Of a stretch of DNA of 54,279 nt, positions 43,352 through 52,644 are shown piece by piece. The notes beneath the pieces were generated by a model. That model did not search any database and had not been told where the DNA came from. It worked only from the letters and a program-made list of their open reading frames with translations. The DNA comes from JAWXBR01 sp046595995 (GTDB taxonomy: Bacteria; Bacteroidota; Ignavibacteria; Kapaibacteriales; Kapaibacteriaceae). The stretch lies in the NCBI GenBank assembly GCA_046595995.1, contig JBKJNB010000013.1, positions 1 through 54,279 on the forward strand. Reading direction: 5' to 3'. Both the position numbers and the translations under genes were made by a program. How positions within the stretch are numbered: position 1 is the first letter of the stretch; every line of letters starts with the position of its first letter.

Positions 43352-45538
43352 TCAACGTCCGATTGCCACCTGTACCCTCGGTTCCAACTTCGACTCAGAT
43401 CCTGAGCGTGCGACGACGCGCACGGCGTATTGAGCTGTTCCATCTTCGCGTTGGAGAGGAGCGTCGTCGGTGAACGTGCGGTCGGTCGATGAAACGCGTG
43501 CGAATTTCTGAAGCTGTCCTCCTGCGCCGGTGCCATAGACAACGAACCAGAATTCCTCGGCGAGCGTGGGGTATTGCCACGCGAGTTCGACAACGCGGCG
43601 TGTGGGGTTATAGCGAGCCGTGAGGTTTTGGACTTCCGGACGTGTATCGGTTTCGTAGGCGCGTCCGACGACGGAGGGCGAGAGATCGGAACGCAGGCCG
43701 CTGCTGTCAACCGCGCGCATGGCATACCAATAATCGACGCTCTTTGACACGTTGTTGTCTGTGTAAAGCGTGTCGCGTGGACCGACGCGCGCTATGCTGT
43801 CCCAGGCAGCCCCTTCGCTGACCCTTCGATAGACAATGTGCCAAGCAATGTCTTCGCTCGTGCTCGAGACGTAACCTAGGATAACGGTTGTGTCCGTCAT
43901 GCGCACGTCGCGGATGACGGGAGCGACAGGCGCGATAACGTCCGGACGTGGTACGACGAGGATGACAGACATCGGAGATTCGTTGTGGTTTTTATCGAGC
44001 GCAGTAACACGATAGTAAACATTGCGAGTAAGGGTCTGTATCTCGACGGTGTCTCGATACACGGAGTCATTCGCGTTGTAGGTGTTGTTGTCGTTGAACG
44101 ACTCGAGAAGAACGGAGAATTCGTGGTCAGCAGCATTCGCACGCAGAATGCGGTAGCCCATGAGGTCTTGTTCTGTGCGTGCTTTGAGACGTAATGTTAC
44201 TACGCCCAAGCTGTCCATCTTGCCGTCAATCCACACGGGTATGCCAGGCGGCACACTGTCGATGAGCGTGACGTACGCTGTGTTTGAACGAATGCTGTTT
44301 CGTGCCGTGTCGACTGCTTCGACGACATAGTAGTTCGTGCCGCCATCGTCGAATGAAGTGTCCACTACTTCACGAGTCGAAGGCGATAGCCTCTTTGTGA
44401 TGTAGGTAAACACTCCCGAATCGCTCGAACCACGTGCAACGCGGAAGCCAGCCAGGTCAGGAGTTGTCGGGTCTGACATAACCCACGCAACGCGTACTTC
44501 ACGTGCCGACACATGGTTCGGGTTGGGCAGAAATGGTTTGGTAGGGGGCGTCAAGTCGCGTGACATGCCGGGCGCTTCATTTACGAGCTCTTCGTCTCCG
44601 AATGCCGTGGTACCGTATACACGGTAGCGGTACTCTTTGTAGTTAATCGTGTTTGAATCGAGGAAGAGTTCCTCGTCACCTGGCGTCGTGCTGTCATGAC
44701 GCAGCGTGACGAATGGAATGCGGTTCATGCGTTTGAATGTAGATCCGTTGTCGTCGGATCGATCTACAAAGTAGGAACCAAAGTAGCTGTTTGCCCTCCA
44801 TCGAATGAGAATTTGCTTCTCAAGCGAGTTTGTTAACACGACGCCATCCGTTGATCGCTCCACGCCGTCTACTCGACCGACGTCAGACTTCGCAGTCACG
44901 CTTACAACGCCTGTGTCTATCGTATACTCACCTGCACTGCCGGCTAGGTACACGCGGTACACATAACGTTCGCCTCGCACAACAGTGCGATCAGCGAAAC
45001 GGAGGCCGAGACCTTCGGCGGCGGCAACGCTTCTATCTACGGCAATCATGGCAAATCCAAAACGCATTTCGAGTTCAGCTTTTCGTTCTGCAATCGAAGT
45101 GAGTTCGTCGGTGGAATAATTGTCGCGAACCGGACCGTCGGTGCCGAACTGATCTAAAAGGTTAAATGCGATTGCTGGGTAGTTCGGTATGTCTGAACCT
45201 TCCACAATCGGATTAGCCTGAGCGTATGCATGCCAGCGCTCGATACCCCACGGTTTGATGGCAGTGTCCACGAGTGCTCTGAACGCGCCGGCACGTCCGT
45301 CTGTGCCCATGTTCGCACGTTCGAGACGGTAGCCAACTTTGCTGCCGATGAGCCATACTGCAGGTTTAGCAGGTGCCCAACGCAGCACGATCGAGTCTGG
45401 GCCACCGCGTGCGATCAACGCCATTTTCACGCGCATCGAACGGTCCATCTCTGCATTGGTTGGAGCTTCTGTACGAGGTTGCGCATTAGCTGCAACCAAA
45501 CCAACGAGAAGCATTGTTATTCCGAAGAGTGTTCTCAT
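43352..45538 (-). CDS. Exported multi-fibronectin III protein
   Basis: The 728-aa protein has a signal peptide (FGITMLLVGLVAANAQ). After an N-terminal region with a loop rich in Ala/Asp (about 90-200) come about five fibronectin III-like domains: VLRWAPAKPAVWLIG, ILIRWRANSYFGSYFVDRS, VRVAWVMSDPTTPDLAGFRVA, LRLKARTEQDLMGYRIL and VELAWQYPTLAEEFWFVVYG, with signature W and Y/V strands. There is no T9SS tail, lipobox or membrane anchor, so it is periplasmic or held by a partner. It is the last gene of a three-gene run, 6 nt after the 1699-aa protein. Confidence 0.85.
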   Translation of the reverse strand: MRTLFGITMLLVGLVAANAQPRTEAPTNAEMDRSMRVKMALIARGGPDSIVLRWAPAKPAVWLIGSKVGYRLERANMGTDGRAGAFRALVDTAIKPWGIERWHAYAQANPIVEGSDIPNYPAIAFNLLDQFGTDGPVRDNYSTDELTSIAERKAELEMRFGFAMIAVDRSVAAAEGLGLRFADRTVVRGERYVYRVYLAGSAGEYTIDTGVVSVTAKSDVGRVDGVERSTDGVVLTNSLEKQILIRWRANSYFGSYFVDRSDDNGSTFKRMNRIPFVTLRHDSTTPGDEELFLDSNTINYKEYRYRVYGTTAFGDEELVNEAPGMSRDLTPPTKPFLPNPNHVSAREVRVAWVMSDPTTPDLAGFRVARGSSDSGVFTYITKRLSPSTREVVDTSFDDGGTNYYVVEAVDTARNSIRSNTAYVTLIDSVPPGIPVWIDGKMDSLGVVTLRLKARTEQDLMGYRILRANAADHEFSVLLESFNDNNTYNANDSVYRDTVEIQTLTRNVYYRVTALDKNHNESPMSVILVVPRPDVIAPVAPVIRDVRMTDTTVILGYVSSTSEDIAWHIVYRRVSEGAAWDSIARVGPRDTLYTDNNVSKSVDYWYAMRAVDSSGLRSDLSPSVVGRAYETDTRPEVQNLTARYNPTRRVVELAWQYPTLAEEFWFVVYGTGAGGQLQKFARVSSTDRTFTDDAPLQREDGTAQYAVRVVARSGSESKLEPRVQVAIGR

Positions 45539-45544
45539 GCTTTT

Positions 45545-48500
45545 CTAGTTGGAATTTTTTACTGGTTCTTGAATTGGTTTCGAAGCGAGCGGAACGTCGG
45601 GTAGGGCGATAGCCGTCGAGAATGTAGAAAGCATAGTCTGCGTAAGGGGCTGTCCGTTCTTTCTAAGTGCTTTCAACCACGTTGCGCCTTGCTTTTCCCA
45701 CAGCTCACCGACAACGGTGAACTTGAATCGTGTTGTGTCATCGAGGTTCTTGACTTTTTTTCCGGGCTTTGCGACAAGACCACGATTGATGCGGTACGTG
45801 TGTTCACCAAGCGCATTTGCTGACGAACTGAGCGATAGCACGAACACCGTTGGCGGTCCCTTCGGTGCGGGTGGTGGTGGTGGCGGAGGCTGATTGCTTT
45901 TGTTGACGTTGCTGTTGTTCTTGCTCGACTTACTATTCGATGGACCGTCATTCGACATTTTGTTGGAGGAGTTTGCGCTGTTGACTGCGACGGGTGTCGT
46001 TGGATTGATCACAGGACCGAGTGAGTCGATCGTGGCAGTGTAACGCGCCTGAAAAGTCCGTTTTAAGAATGAGCCGTTGGATTGACGTTCCTGTACTTCG
46101 AATGCATCGTCGGGTTTGTAACCGAAGGCAACGCCGATGCTATTGTCGGGCGGGAATCCTGTTGTGCCAACGCTTGGATTAATAAGGTGGATAAGAGCCC
46201 CCTGCGAAGCAATCGTCACGACGGCATCTTCTGCAACGACACCAGGTGTTGGTTCTGGAGCCGGGATGTTGCATTGTTTACCGATTTTGAGATTCGCTGT
46301 AAAGCTACCTTTGAACAGACCACCGCATACATCGTACGTAGAAGACACTTGTCCGCTCAACCACGTCGGTTTTGGGAATCCAACAGTCATCCATCCACCC
46401 AACTTGATGTTGATGATGTTGAAGTAGTGCGAGCCACACCAGACCGCGCAGCATTTGAAGGGATTGCAGCAGTCTTTCCAGATTTTCGGACAACAATCGC
46501 AATCGGGCTTTGGTGATGCGGCAATTTCAATGCCGGCATAACCGCTGAACCATGCGGCAGCGCCCCCTTGCACATACCAACCATTCATTCCAAGTGGAAC
46601 GCCATCGCACATTGCTGTCGGTGGATAGCGCAGCATGGACATGTTCACTTCAAATCCGCCACCGGCACCAAACTTAAGATTGGTTCTATAAGCAAGGGTT
46701 ACAACTTGGTCGCCGGTGCTTCCGTGTACGGTGAGGCCTGCAGCAAAACCCTGTCCGAGACTTGCTTGTGTTGAAATGCCTTGAGCACTGTATGGAACGC
46801 TGACACCAGCGGAGGCTAAACCCGAAATCGTGCTTGGTAAGAAGCCAGTCTGCGGCTGAATGTTGTTACCAAACATTAGATACTCTTGGACATTAAATGT
46901 GTTGAAGACCAGCACAGTGTTCAAGTTCGTCGGCTCACCAAGTTTGAAATACCACAACCCTGTTGAGCCGTTGATATTCATCTTCATGCTGATTCCAGCG
47001 GGTGTCGTCTTTACAGTGCTGCCATCGGTAGGGTAGGTGAAGTTCGCAGTCGCATTCATGTCGAATATTTTGGTAGGTGGAGCATAGCTCACCGTTGCAT
47101 TGCCCCAGAACGGTGCCTTGTTGCGCTCGAGTAGGGCAGCCGCACCCCAGAAGTCCACTATGAACTCAATCTTGGTGAGTCCGCCACTTGTTGCGAATTC
47201 ACCAAGCAGTGCGGCATCGGCGTTGAAGCTCTTGGGGTCCGGAGCTGTACCAATTACAGCCAACGCCTTAAAGCCCAAACCGATGATTGGGTTTGGTGTA
47301 AACGTTGCGCCAGAAGTAGTCTGCGCCGATTGTGTTGTAGCACCAGCAACGGCTGATACATCGGGCTTCGGCATGTTCGTTACCGTCATGCGCTTCCATG
47401 CACCTGCGCCGAAACCATAAAGTGCAACACCGGGAAACAGGACGATTCCAGGTTTGGGTAGAATAACACGAGCCTCTACACCCCAATACCTGTAGGGGAC
47501 GCCCGGGCTTTGAAACTCGGTGGCTCCGAAGCGAGCAGATGCGTCGATCTGCATCTGCAGCGAGTTAAACACACCCTTGATTGTCCCCGCAAACCCATCA
47601 CCAAACGTTGGGTCTTCGTTATAGATGATGATTTTGCCATCGAGCTTTACTGCAGCAAGGTTCGCGTGCACCTCGATCTCGGAGACATTAATACCCACCC
47701 ATTTGGGCGCAAATTTTCCTCCAGGGGGCTTGTCGACTGCACCTACGACCTCCATGGTGGTTCGACCAGAGATCGTGTTCTCAGACAAGTTTAGGATAAC
47801 ATCGAAGGACAGACCGCCGCGGAGAACCTCACCCGGCTGGTTGGGCTTAGTTGCGAACTTGATCTTGTCGAGTGTGATTGGGAAGTTGGCAATCTTCTTT
47901 GGTGGACTTGCCAGACTCCACTTTCCGTGGTCGAAGGACAGGTTGCCGCCTTGATAACTTAGTTTCATATCCTGAAACTCGACGTCCTTCATCGACACCT
48001 TAATCTTACCAATCTTGATGTCGTTGAACGAAAACTTTCCGATTAGCAGTAGGTCAAACGAAGACGCGTTTGATTTCAGAAGGATCGTCATTAACGACGT
48101 CGGTGCTAACGCCAGCTTTGCGCCTCCGAAGAGTTTTACGTCGACTGGATTGTCCGGCAGCAGCGTAAAGAGAACACCGCTGCCCGAGTTGAACAAACCT
48201 TTGAACGTGAGTGTGTTTGCATTCGTTACTTCGCTTACAGGCAGAACAACTTTGCCCCGCATGTAAGCATTGAGTAATGAACTGTTCTTTATCGTCAGCT
48301 TTACCGTGTCAATACTCGCGCCGAGTCCGGAGATGTTGCCGTTCGGAAAGTTGATCACGTTTAATGCAGTGACATCGCCCGTAATACCCAGCTTGTTTAT
48401 GATGAAGTTCGTTGCAGAAATTTTTACCGGTTGCGATGGACTGGAGAACGTCCGCATTGTCTGCGGCAACACGATGTGTGCTGCCTTGAGATAGAAGCCA

Positions 48501-50644
48501 TTGAAGGCCACGCTCTGATCGCCAGTGTAGCTGGCTGGGAAGGTCATTCCGATAACGTTTCTTGTATCAGAATGATCATAGGCCATCGCAAGTACTTCGA
48601 GTTCGAGTCCGTTCGTATTTGTAACCGCACACTTAGGTAACGAAGCCTGCAGTAGCCAGTCACTCCACGACATAATGCTCGTAAGCACCTTTGCCTTTAC
48701 CCGATCGGTTCCGTTGTCAGGGATTGGCGTAAGCCACTGCCGGGGAAAGGCGATGTCCATGTCGACATTTAACTGACGAAAGCCTTTGCAATCCCAGGCG
48801 AAGAACGTGCCGGGATTGTTGCCATGCTCTGCAAGAAATTTAATCTCGTAGGTCGTCGTGTTGTTGATGTTACCCGTAAACGTTTCATCTGCGAGCAGGG
48901 CAAGCTTGCCCGCGTTAACGCTTGGAGAATTCACAGAGAAGGGGAAGTTGGCGCCCTTGAAGCCCAGCGTGTCGTCATGATCGAACACAACAGGAAACAC
49001 TGCCACCGTGTTCAGCAAAGCACCTGTGGCTTCGAACTTCATTTCGGTTATTGCAATCGTTACGCCTTCAAGGTTGTTGAACCCAAGGGGCACTTCGACG
49101 GGTGAGGCTGTCTGCTCAGCGAGCATCTGGTTTAGATCGAGCGAGTCTGTAAGCTTCTTTAGTTTGTTCGGCGTATTAACGTGCATCCACTTGTTCAACT
49201 TCTTTACCTGCGATTTAGTCCAGTTAAACGACCCCACCATGTTAATGCCCCATTGCTGCGGATACGCATCGGGTGTCGGATCGACTTTCGCTGTAATCGT
49301 GCCAGAACAAACCCGATTCAACGAATTCACAGAAATGCCCGTGAAGACCACAGAGACATTCGTGCGCATCCAATTCACCCAGATTTTTCCTGTGCCAGAC
49401 AACGCAGCATTCCCTCCGGTCGGAGCTCCAACAAACTTCATCGTAAAGCTCGCAATGGTTACAGAGTCGCCATCGACGAAAGTTTGCGTCGACATGGTGT
49501 TGCATGGTGGAGCGGTAATTGGACCGCCCGGACTACAATTGCTTACCGGCGGCTGAGGATTACTAACGCCTGGCAGTGTTGTATCGGCGGTTGGCGGTGC
49601 GCCGAAGCTCGATTTGGCATCCAACACATCACCAGTCTGTAGTGGGTTGCCTTCCAGAGTCGGTCCACCTGACGGCGTCGTGCTGCTCGAGCGCTGTGAC
49701 TGCGAGCCTGACTCATTTCCGCTGGAAGATCGACCCTTCGAAGAGCCCCTTCCCAAAGTTTCCCCACCTTCGGTGGGGCCCCTTCCAAGAGGCTCCCCAA
49801 CCTGTGAGGGGCCCCGTCCAAGATTGGACGGGGAGATTACTAATACGAATGGGTCGGCAAGGCCTTCGCGGTCGCCGATGGGGTTGCCACCTTGGTCGAG
49901 CGCCTGCACGCTCCAGATATAGGTGCGTCCGGCTTCGGGCTGCGGGAACGATGGTAACCAAAGCAACTGTGTTGCCTGGAGCACGCGGTGGTCGATGATC
50001 GGCTGGTTGCCACGGAACGCCTGCATCGGGGACTGGCCCAGTAGCACTTCGAAGAGCATGAAGCGATAGGTTACCGGACCCGACGGACTTGGAATGATTG
50101 GTGTCCATCGAAACGTCGGACGTGTCTCTGCAGCAATCGCACTTTTGTCAGGGGGCTGAAGAAGGGTCGGTCCGCGGTATTGAACGATGGTAAACGGACG
50201 GCACACTTCTGCACTACGAGCTGCGGCGCTGATGGGGTCTACGAGCTGAAGGCAAAACGTGTAACTGCCCGTGGGAATCTGTCCGGTGCGCAACGTCTTG
50301 CCAACGACTGCACCATAAAAGGTCATAGCTGCAAACGGTGCAACCTCTTCGCCATAAAACGTCTGGGTGCTGCGAGCCGGTATCGTTACGATTGGCAACT
50401 CGTTGAACTTCGTCTGCGCATGCAGTGTGGTGCCTGTGAGAATTTTGACCTGCAGCTTTACATCGACGTCTGTAGCACCCGGGTTTGTTATGGTAAGAAT
50501 TGCGGTCTCACGCCGCGCTGCCCATTCAGAGATATATGGGTTTGGCGTTGGCGTGATGTTTAGCGTCAACGTCAACGTCTGCGACCACAACTGTGAGATG
50601 GGCAGAAGCAACAATGTAAAGAAAGCAAGTAACGGACGTATCAT
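45545..50644 (-). CDS. Giant exported protein (1699 aa) with repeats and Cys-rich knot
   Basis: A signal peptide (LLAFFTLLLLPISQLWSQ) is followed by a beta domain (LTLNITPTPNPYISEWAAR), an Fn3-like part (TRPTFRWTPIIP...YIWSVQALDQGG), a palindromic-repeat insert (49744-49835), and long beta-rich stretches (about 390-1300). A Cys-rich segment about 1380-1402 has eight Cys in 22 residues (CDCCPKIWKDCC, then FKCCAVWC). The C-terminus holds a Ser/Asn-rich and poly-Pro linker (NQPPPPPPPAPKGPP) and a last domain. The first part resembles proteins seen in Bacteroidota beside large barrel proteins, but no named family is certain. SD GGAGG lies 5 nt before the ATG; the barrel gene is 15 nt upstream. 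Confidence 0.82.
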   Translation of the reverse strand: MIRPLLAFFTLLLLPISQLWSQTLTLTLNITPTPNPYISEWAARRETAILTITNPGATDVDVKLQVKILTGTTLHAQTKFNELPIVTIPARSTQTFYGEEVAPFAAMTFYGAVVGKTLRTGQIPTGSYTFCLQLVDPISAAARSAEVCRPFTIVQYRGPTLLQPPDKSAIAAETRPTFRWTPIIPSPSGPVTYRFMLFEVLLGQSPMQAFRGNQPIIDHRVLQATQLLWLPSFPQPEAGRTYIWSVQALDQGGNPIGDREGLADPFVLVISPSNLGRGPSQVGEPLGRGPTEGGETLGRGSSKGRSSSGNESGSQSQRSSSTTPSGGPTLEGNPLQTGDVLDAKSSFGAPPTADTTLPGVSNPQPPVSNCSPGGPITAPPCNTMSTQTFVDGDSVTIASFTMKFVGAPTGGNAALSGTGKIWVNWMRTNVSVVFTGISVNSLNRVCSGTITAKVDPTPDAYPQQWGINMVGSFNWTKSQVKKLNKWMHVNTPNKLKKLTDSLDLNQMLAEQTASPVEVPLGFNNLEGVTIAITEMKFEATGALLNTVAVFPVVFDHDDTLGFKGANFPFSVNSPSVNAGKLALLADETFTGNINNTTTYEIKFLAEHGNNPGTFFAWDCKGFRQLNVDMDIAFPRQWLTPIPDNGTDRVKAKVLTSIMSWSDWLLQASLPKCAVTNTNGLELEVLAMAYDHSDTRNVIGMTFPASYTGDQSVAFNGFYLKAAHIVLPQTMRTFSSPSQPVKISATNFIINKLGITGDVTALNVINFPNGNISGLGASIDTVKLTIKNSSLLNAYMRGKVVLPVSEVTNANTLTFKGLFNSGSGVLFTLLPDNPVDVKLFGGAKLALAPTSLMTILLKSNASSFDLLLIGKFSFNDIKIGKIKVSMKDVEFQDMKLSYQGGNLSFDHGKWSLASPPKKIANFPITLDKIKFATKPNQPGEVLRGGLSFDVILNLSENTISGRTTMEVVGAVDKPPGGKFAPKWVGINVSEIEVHANLAAVKLDGKIIIYNEDPTFGDGFAGTIKGVFNSLQMQIDASARFGATEFQSPGVPYRYWGVEARVILPKPGIVLFPGVALYGFGAGAWKRMTVTNMPKPDVSAVAGATTQSAQTTSGATFTPNPIIGLGFKALAVIGTAPDPKSFNADAALLGEFATSGGLTKIEFIVDFWGAAALLERNKAPFWGNATVSYAPPTKIFDMNATANFTYPTDGSTVKTTPAGISMKMNINGSTGLWYFKLGEPTNLNTVLVFNTFNVQEYLMFGNNIQPQTGFLPSTISGLASAGVSVPYSAQGISTQASLGQGFAAGLTVHGSTGDQVVTLAYRTNLKFGAGGGFEVNMSMLRYPPTAMCDGVPLGMNGWYVQGGAAAWFSGYAGIEIAASPKPDCDCCPKIWKDCCNPFKCCAVWCGSHYFNIINIKLGGWMTVGFPKPTWLSGQVSSTYDVCGGLFKGSFTANLKIGKQCNIPAPEPTPGVVAEDAVVTIASQGALIHLINPSVGTTGFPPDNSIGVAFGYKPDDAFEVQERQSNGSFLKRTFQARYTATIDSLGPVINPTTPVAVNSANSSNKMSNDGPSNSKSSKNNSNVNKSNQPPPPPPPAPKGPPTVFVLSLSSSANALGEHTYRINRGLVAKPGKKVKNLDDTTRFKFTVVGELWEKQGATWLKALRKNGQPLTQTMLSTFSTAIALPDVPLASKPIQEPVKNSN
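49744..49835 (-). repeat. Three palindromic 33-nt units in the giant exported protein gene
   Basis: On the coding strand three units of about 33 nt share TTGG-A-GGGGCCCC-type sequence and encode LGRGPSQVGEP, LGRGPTEGGET and LGRGSSKGRSS. Each folds into a GC-rich hairpin (GGGGCCCC with AGGTGGGG). The copy in the helicase (39876-39931) encodes the similar RGPSVSEGNL. Confidence 0.75.
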
Positions 50645-50659
50645 GTATACCTCCAGGCG

Positions 50660-52429
50660 TTAGAAACGCCAGTTCAACGCAGTGCGCAGAAGATTTTCAG
50701 TAAACGAACTACCTGCACGTGCTGAGCCGTAGCTGTAGTTCGTAGTCGAAGCCGTTGTCACAAGCCGAAGCTTGGACGTAATGCTCCATGCGGCAGTCAG
50801 TCGAAGGATTAGTTGTGTGTCAGGGGTCTCGTCGCCAAGGGTGCTTGAGTTATATGTCACAGAGAAGCCGGGAACCACCTTGCCTTCAAGAAAACGATAA
50901 CCAAGACCCAGTGTAAGACCTTGTATCGAGAGCGTACCCGAAGGCAAATCATTCGACAGTGTCATCGCCGTTACGTTCGCAGAGAGTGGAATCGCGCTGA
51001 GTGAGGCGGCATACGTGCCGAGGATCGTCTGCGTACGATTACTGCTCGCCGCTCCCGTTAGCGGATTCAGATCGTCGTAGTTGTCGAGCGCAAAATTTGC
51101 ACCAATGGTATGTGTAGCGCTTTCTCCCGAAATGGTCCATACCGGACCAATGCTAAACGCCTGAGCAACGGTCTTTACTTTGAGCGTGTCGTTCGTCACG
51201 TCAGTAGAGATGCCAAAGTTCGAGTAGGTCGTTGTCAGTTGGAGTCCCTCTGCCAAATCAGCATCCACATTCACTGCAGCAATAATCTGCTGCGTTGTTG
51301 CGCCACCGCTTGCTGCCAGATTATTTGTCCGAAATCCAAGTGTGCCAGTCACATTCACGGCGCTGTCAATAATGCGAAATCGGGGAGACGCAGAAAACTC
51401 CAGACGATCGGGTTGTAAGTAAGGATAGCTCAGCGTCACGTATCCCGGTCCGACATAAATAGCAGAGAGTCCGACGCCCCATTCCGAGTACTGCAAGTCT
51501 AGTCCAACCTTCCCTGCTAGATCCGCGCGGGATGAAGTGCGCATAAACATTAAACTATTCAACTGTTCGGCGCGCTCACCGATTGCCTCAGCGTTCATGT
51601 CCTTCGTAAAGAGTCCACCCGCAATTTCCGCACTCGCTGTCATCCCTTCCGCAATCGGGATACGTGTGCTTAACGATGCGACGAGTCCTTCCTCCGGCGC
51701 TGGCATGAGATCATGTCGCGTGAGCGTTGTGTCACCTACAGTGGGCGTCGCCGTATCCGGAATGGTTATCAGTTGTGACTGTATGGTACGAATCGAGGCA
51801 GGGTCATCACGCACACGTGCAACAGTTATCGCGAACAATCCTTCGCCGGCTCGGTAGCCCAGCGTGCCTGCATAGATGTGCCTAGCGTACGCGCCTCGGG
51901 TCCGTCTCGCAGTATCTGCCTCCACGGCCCGCTGCAGCAACCCCGCCGATGCAGCTACGCGCAGGTTCCCCGGATTTAGATCTGTACCGAGTCCGAACAC
52001 CTGCACATTCCCTACAGTCAGTTCCGAATACTGTGGCGAATGCGAACCCAGATGAAACTCTGCCCAGTCCACCTTCGGCGACAGACTAAAATTATTCGCC
52101 GCATTCTGCAGAAATCCAACCAACGTCTGGTTCTGAAGCGGCGGTGTTATCGTACTTGTCTCCGTCGTTGAGAAAGCCATGCTGAAAGGCAGTGAAATCG
52201 TACCACCGAGCATCAGGTTTGTGTTTACTACGAGACGTGTGAGTGAAGGCGGACGTCGTGCTAACACTGCGGTCGTGCCTTCCGACGCAAAGCCGTACAA
52301 GTCATTCGATAACGTGGCAGAGCCGGAGAAGTCTAGAAACGGGGTTTCTGGCGCTTCGCTGTCCTGCGCACGGAGTCCGAGCACAGCACAAACAACCAGC
52401 AACGAAACAACGCAAACAACCCTTCTCAC
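50660..52429 (-). CDS. Outer-membrane beta-barrel protein
   Basis: The 589-aa protein read from GTG 52429 has a signal peptide of normal length (VCVVSLLVVCAVLGLRAQ); a GTG at 52471 would extend it by 14 residues. The mature protein is a run of amphipathic strands (VGFLQNAANNFSLSPKVDWAEF, read in pieces; GLTLGLGYRFLEGKV; TNYSYGSARAGSSF) and ends in the aromatic signature LNWRF used by outer-membrane barrels. No porin family is recognised. It starts a three-gene run with the giant and Fn3 proteins, so it may anchor or export them. A divergent CHASE2 gene lies on the other side. Confidence 0.82.
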   Translation of the reverse strand: MRRVVCVVSLLVVCAVLGLRAQDSEAPETPFLDFSGSATLSNDLYGFASEGTTAVLARRPPSLTRLVVNTNLMLGGTISLPFSMAFSTTETSTITPPLQNQTLVGFLQNAANNFSLSPKVDWAEFHLGSHSPQYSELTVGNVQVFGLGTDLNPGNLRVAASAGLLQRAVEADTARRTRGAYARHIYAGTLGYRAGEGLFAITVARVRDDPASIRTIQSQLITIPDTATPTVGDTTLTRHDLMPAPEEGLVASLSTRIPIAEGMTASAEIAGGLFTKDMNAEAIGERAEQLNSLMFMRTSSRADLAGKVGLDLQYSEWGVGLSAIYVGPGYVTLSYPYLQPDRLEFSASPRFRIIDSAVNVTGTLGFRTNNLAASGGATTQQIIAAVNVDADLAEGLQLTTTYSNFGISTDVTNDTLKVKTVAQAFSIGPVWTISGESATHTIGANFALDNYDDLNPLTGAASSNRTQTILGTYAASLSAIPLSANVTAMTLSNDLPSGTLSIQGLTLGLGYRFLEGKVVPGFSVTYNSSTLGDETPDTQLILRLTAAWSITSKLRLVTTASTTNYSYGSARAGSSFTENLLRTALNWRF

Positions 52430-52644
52430 CTTGCACGATCTTCCGATAAATGCAGGAATGCTCGACCGCACAGGTCGTACGAAAGCTGTGCGACTACGGC
52501 AGTGGTAATATAGGGGTTAAGCAGTGATGAACGCCCCCTTTCGGCCCCTTACCCACAAAGCACCATCTAGGCACGCCCGCAACCCCTATTTTCACGGACT
52601 GATTGAAGTCACGTGGGGTCCGTTTAAGTCTCGTAGGTCTGCCT

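Noticed and set aside
49008..49556. 182-codon open frame on the plus strand
   Set aside because: Antisense to the giant exported protein gene, with a sequence that shows no family pattern.
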